8,325 bases of DNA from Desulfobacterales bacterium (GTDB taxonomy: Bacteria > Desulfobacterota > Desulfobacteria > Desulfobacterales > Desulfobacteraceae). A program made the translations under genes and the position numbers. Under the pieces are notes generated by a model. That model saw only the letters and a list, made by a program, of their open reading frames with translations, was not told where the DNA came from and searched no databases. The stretch is taken from assembly GCA_022361315.1 (NCBI GenBank), contig JAKSBB010000795.1, forward strand, positions 1 through 8,325. The letters run 5' to 3'. Numbering within the stretch: the first letter of the stretch is position 1; each line of letters begins with the position of its first letter. This document shows, one piece after another, positions 7,217 through 8,325 of this stretch.

Positions 7217-7837
7217 TTACTTACCCGCCAGGGCCTCTACGGATATGGTCACCGTCACATCTTTGCCAACAACCCCCATGTCGAAAAATTTTCCGGAGCC
7301 CACACCGAATGCCAGACGGTCCAGGGTAAACTCGGTATCAAACCCCGCCACCTCTTTGCTCTTGTCAAAGGGGCTTGGTGCCGTGCCGTGGAAAATAAAG
7401 GGAATATCCATCTCCTTGGTGGTGCTTTTCAGGGTCATTTTCCCGGTTACCACATAGTCGTTCCCCCCCTTGTGGGTGATGCGGGAAGAGACAAAGCGCA
7501 TCTCAGGATAATTCTTGGCATCAAAAAAATCAGGGGATCTGAGATGGTTATCCCGTTTCTCGTTCCCGGTATTCACGCTCTTCACCTGGACAGTGAAATC
7601 AAAGCGCCCCGCCCCGGGGGTCGCCGGATCAAACCGGATATCCCCCTTGAAATCACTGAAGTTGCCGAATACCGTTGAAAAAATATGGGTGACCCCGAAT
7701 TGAATCCCTGAATGGTTGGCGTCCAGTTCCCACTCCTTTGCCTGAACCTGGCTGGCTGATGCCGTGAACAGAAAAGCAAGGATAAGGATGCTGCGGTATA
7801 CGATATTTATCTTGGCTTTCATTTTTTGGGTTTTCAT
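7217..7837 (-). CDS. YceI-family secreted protein (lipocalin-like)
   Basis: 206-residue exported protein of the YceI family, an extended beta-barrel fold known to bind isoprenoid quinone-like lipids in characterised members. The N-terminus is a signal peptide: Lys-rich residues 2-15, a hydrophobic core 16-28, and likely cleavage after Val-Gln-Ala33, giving a periplasmic protein of about 173 residues. Family hallmarks are WELDANHSGIQFGV at the mature start, FGNFSDFKGDIRFDP, NHLRSPDFFDAKNYP, and a C-terminal half with GKMTLKSTTKEMDIPF. I chose the ATG at 7837 because GGAGAG lies 5 bases upstream and it gives a clean signal peptide. The frame is open further upstream, but that part only overlaps the neighbouring membrane gene. 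The ATG overlaps that gene's TGA (ATGA, 7834-7837), so the two are probably cotranslated. Physiological ligand and role are not determined for this copy. Confidence 0.94.
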   Translation of the reverse strand: MKTQKMKAKINIVYRSILILAFLFTASASQVQAKEWELDANHSGIQFGVTHIFSTVFGNFSDFKGDIRFDPATPGAGRFDFTVQVKSVNTGNEKRDNHLRSPDFFDAKNYPEMRFVSSRITHKGGNDYVVTGKMTLKSTTKEMDIPFIFHGTAPSPFDKSKEVAGFDTEFTLDRLAFGVGSGKFFDMGVVGKDVTVTISVEALAGK

Positions 7838-8325
7838 TTTTTCTCTCCGTTTTCGCCGGCCTTGACCCGGCCGGCACCTCGTCTGATATAAATGCCTGCA
7901 AACACAGCCAGGCCCGCTCCGGCCAGGAGGAACAGCCCCATGCGCGGAACAAAATGATGGTAGGTCTCGCTGACAAACCAGGCATGCACAAAAACAAGCA
8001 GAACGGCCACCGGGGTGCAGATACGGTGGACACGCTGCCACTGCCTGTATCCGATATTGAGCCGGGCCCTGAACACGGAAGTCACAACAATTGCGGTGAT
8101 AAAAAAGACGATGAATACGCCCAGGAACTCCGGCCAGTAGCGCCACTCAAGGGGGAACAGACTGAATTCGTCCGCCCAGAGAATCAGCAGGGGGTGGGCC
8201 AGGACAAGACATCCGATCAGCGCACCACATCTCCGGTGAAGGGACATCAGCAGCTTCAGGGGAATTCGCCTTTCAAGAAACACAGAACGGGACGCGAGCA
8301 CCCCTTGTCCCACCATGAGCACCAA
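7834..8325 (-). CDS. Ferric-reductase-like transmembrane bis-heme protein, 5' end outside window
   Basis: Visible are the last 163 residues of an integral membrane protein; the frame runs off the window edge (first codon TTG), so at least an N-terminal helix is probably missing. Counting from that codon, helices lie near 34-50, 64-84, 103-118 and 128-148. Two His pairs sit at the same spacing: His30/His44 and His100/His114, each H-x13-H. This is the heme-ligand pattern of the ferric reductase/NADPH oxidase transmembrane domain, in which two b hemes stack across the membrane. The protein ends about 15 residues after the last helix with a Lys/Arg/Glu-rich tail, so the flavin and NAD(P)H domain of full-length reductases is absent at the C-terminus. 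Electrons would have to come from a partner protein or from quinol, as in MsrQ-like or cytochrome b561-like proteins. Its stop overlaps the start of the secreted YceI gene, which suggests a joint role. Confidence 0.85.
   Translation of the reverse strand: MVLMVGQGVLASRSVFLERRIPLKLLMSLHRRCGALIGCLVLAHPLLILWADEFSLFPLEWRYWPEFLGVFIVFFITAIVVTSVFRARLNIGYRQWQRVHRICTPVAVLLVFVHAWFVSETYHHFVPRMGLFLLAGAGLAVFAGIYIRRGAGRVKAGENGEKK
7843..7848 (-). promoter_or_regulatory. Ribosome binding site of the YceI gene
   Basis: GGAGAG on the minus strand, 5 bases before the ATG at 7837 and inside the 3' end of the upstream membrane-protein gene. It favours Met1 over the Met at residue 6, which has no comparable site. 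Confidence 0.65.

Noticed and set aside
7838..8146. Upstream extension of the YceI frame by about 100 codons
   Set aside because: It would bury the signal peptide internally and run out of frame through the bis-heme protein gene. The ATG at 7837 has a good ribosome binding site.

Overview
The window looks like a moderately GC-rich bacterial chromosome segment. The hybrid kinases carry receiver and HisKA sequences of a style I associate with Desulfobacterota (former deltaproteobacteria). That assignment rests on memory of protein style only and is weak. I see no tRNA, rRNA, CRISPR array, insertion sequence or phage gene. Genes fill almost the whole window, and the only sizeable gap is about 250 bases at 4747-4994.

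Layout. (1) 1-1944, plus strand: the 3' part of a hybrid histidine kinase with HisKA, HATPase, a degenerate receiver and an intact receiver. (2) 1952-4746, minus strand: a tight three-gene unit, transcribed in the order AT-like acyltransferase/acyl hydrolase (PksD/PedC type), Sfp-type 4'-phosphopantetheinyl transferase, S58 (DmpA/P1) self-processing aminopeptidase. The first two genes overlap by 4 bases (ATGA). The third follows after 24 bases with its own ribosome binding site. (3) 4747-4994: a divergent control region with weak candidate promoters in both directions and a dyad. (4) 4995-7157, plus strand: a second, membrane-anchored hybrid kinase (six predicted TM helices, PAS, HisKA, HATPase, receiver). 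(5) 7217-8325, minus strand: the 3' part of a ferric-reductase-like bis-heme membrane protein, overlapping by 4 bases (ATGA) a secreted YceI-family lipocalin-like protein.

How the genes may work together. The most interesting unit is the minus-strand trio. The AT-like protein keeps the catalytic Ser and His but has Asn where malonyl transferases have the carboxylate-binding Arg. It resembles the trans-acting acyl hydrolases of trans-AT polyketide systems, which clear stalled acyl groups from carrier proteins. The phosphopantetheinyl transferase installs the arm on those carriers. The S58 family includes enzymes acting on beta-alanyl and pantetheine amide bonds. A carrier-protein arm loading, clearing and salvage unit is therefore a reasonable but unproven idea. 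No synthase (KS, ACP or NRPS module) lies in the window, so the client pathway is elsewhere. The bis-heme protein and YceI protein probably form a separate membrane/periplasmic redox or quinone-related pair. The two kinases have no dedicated output regulator in view.
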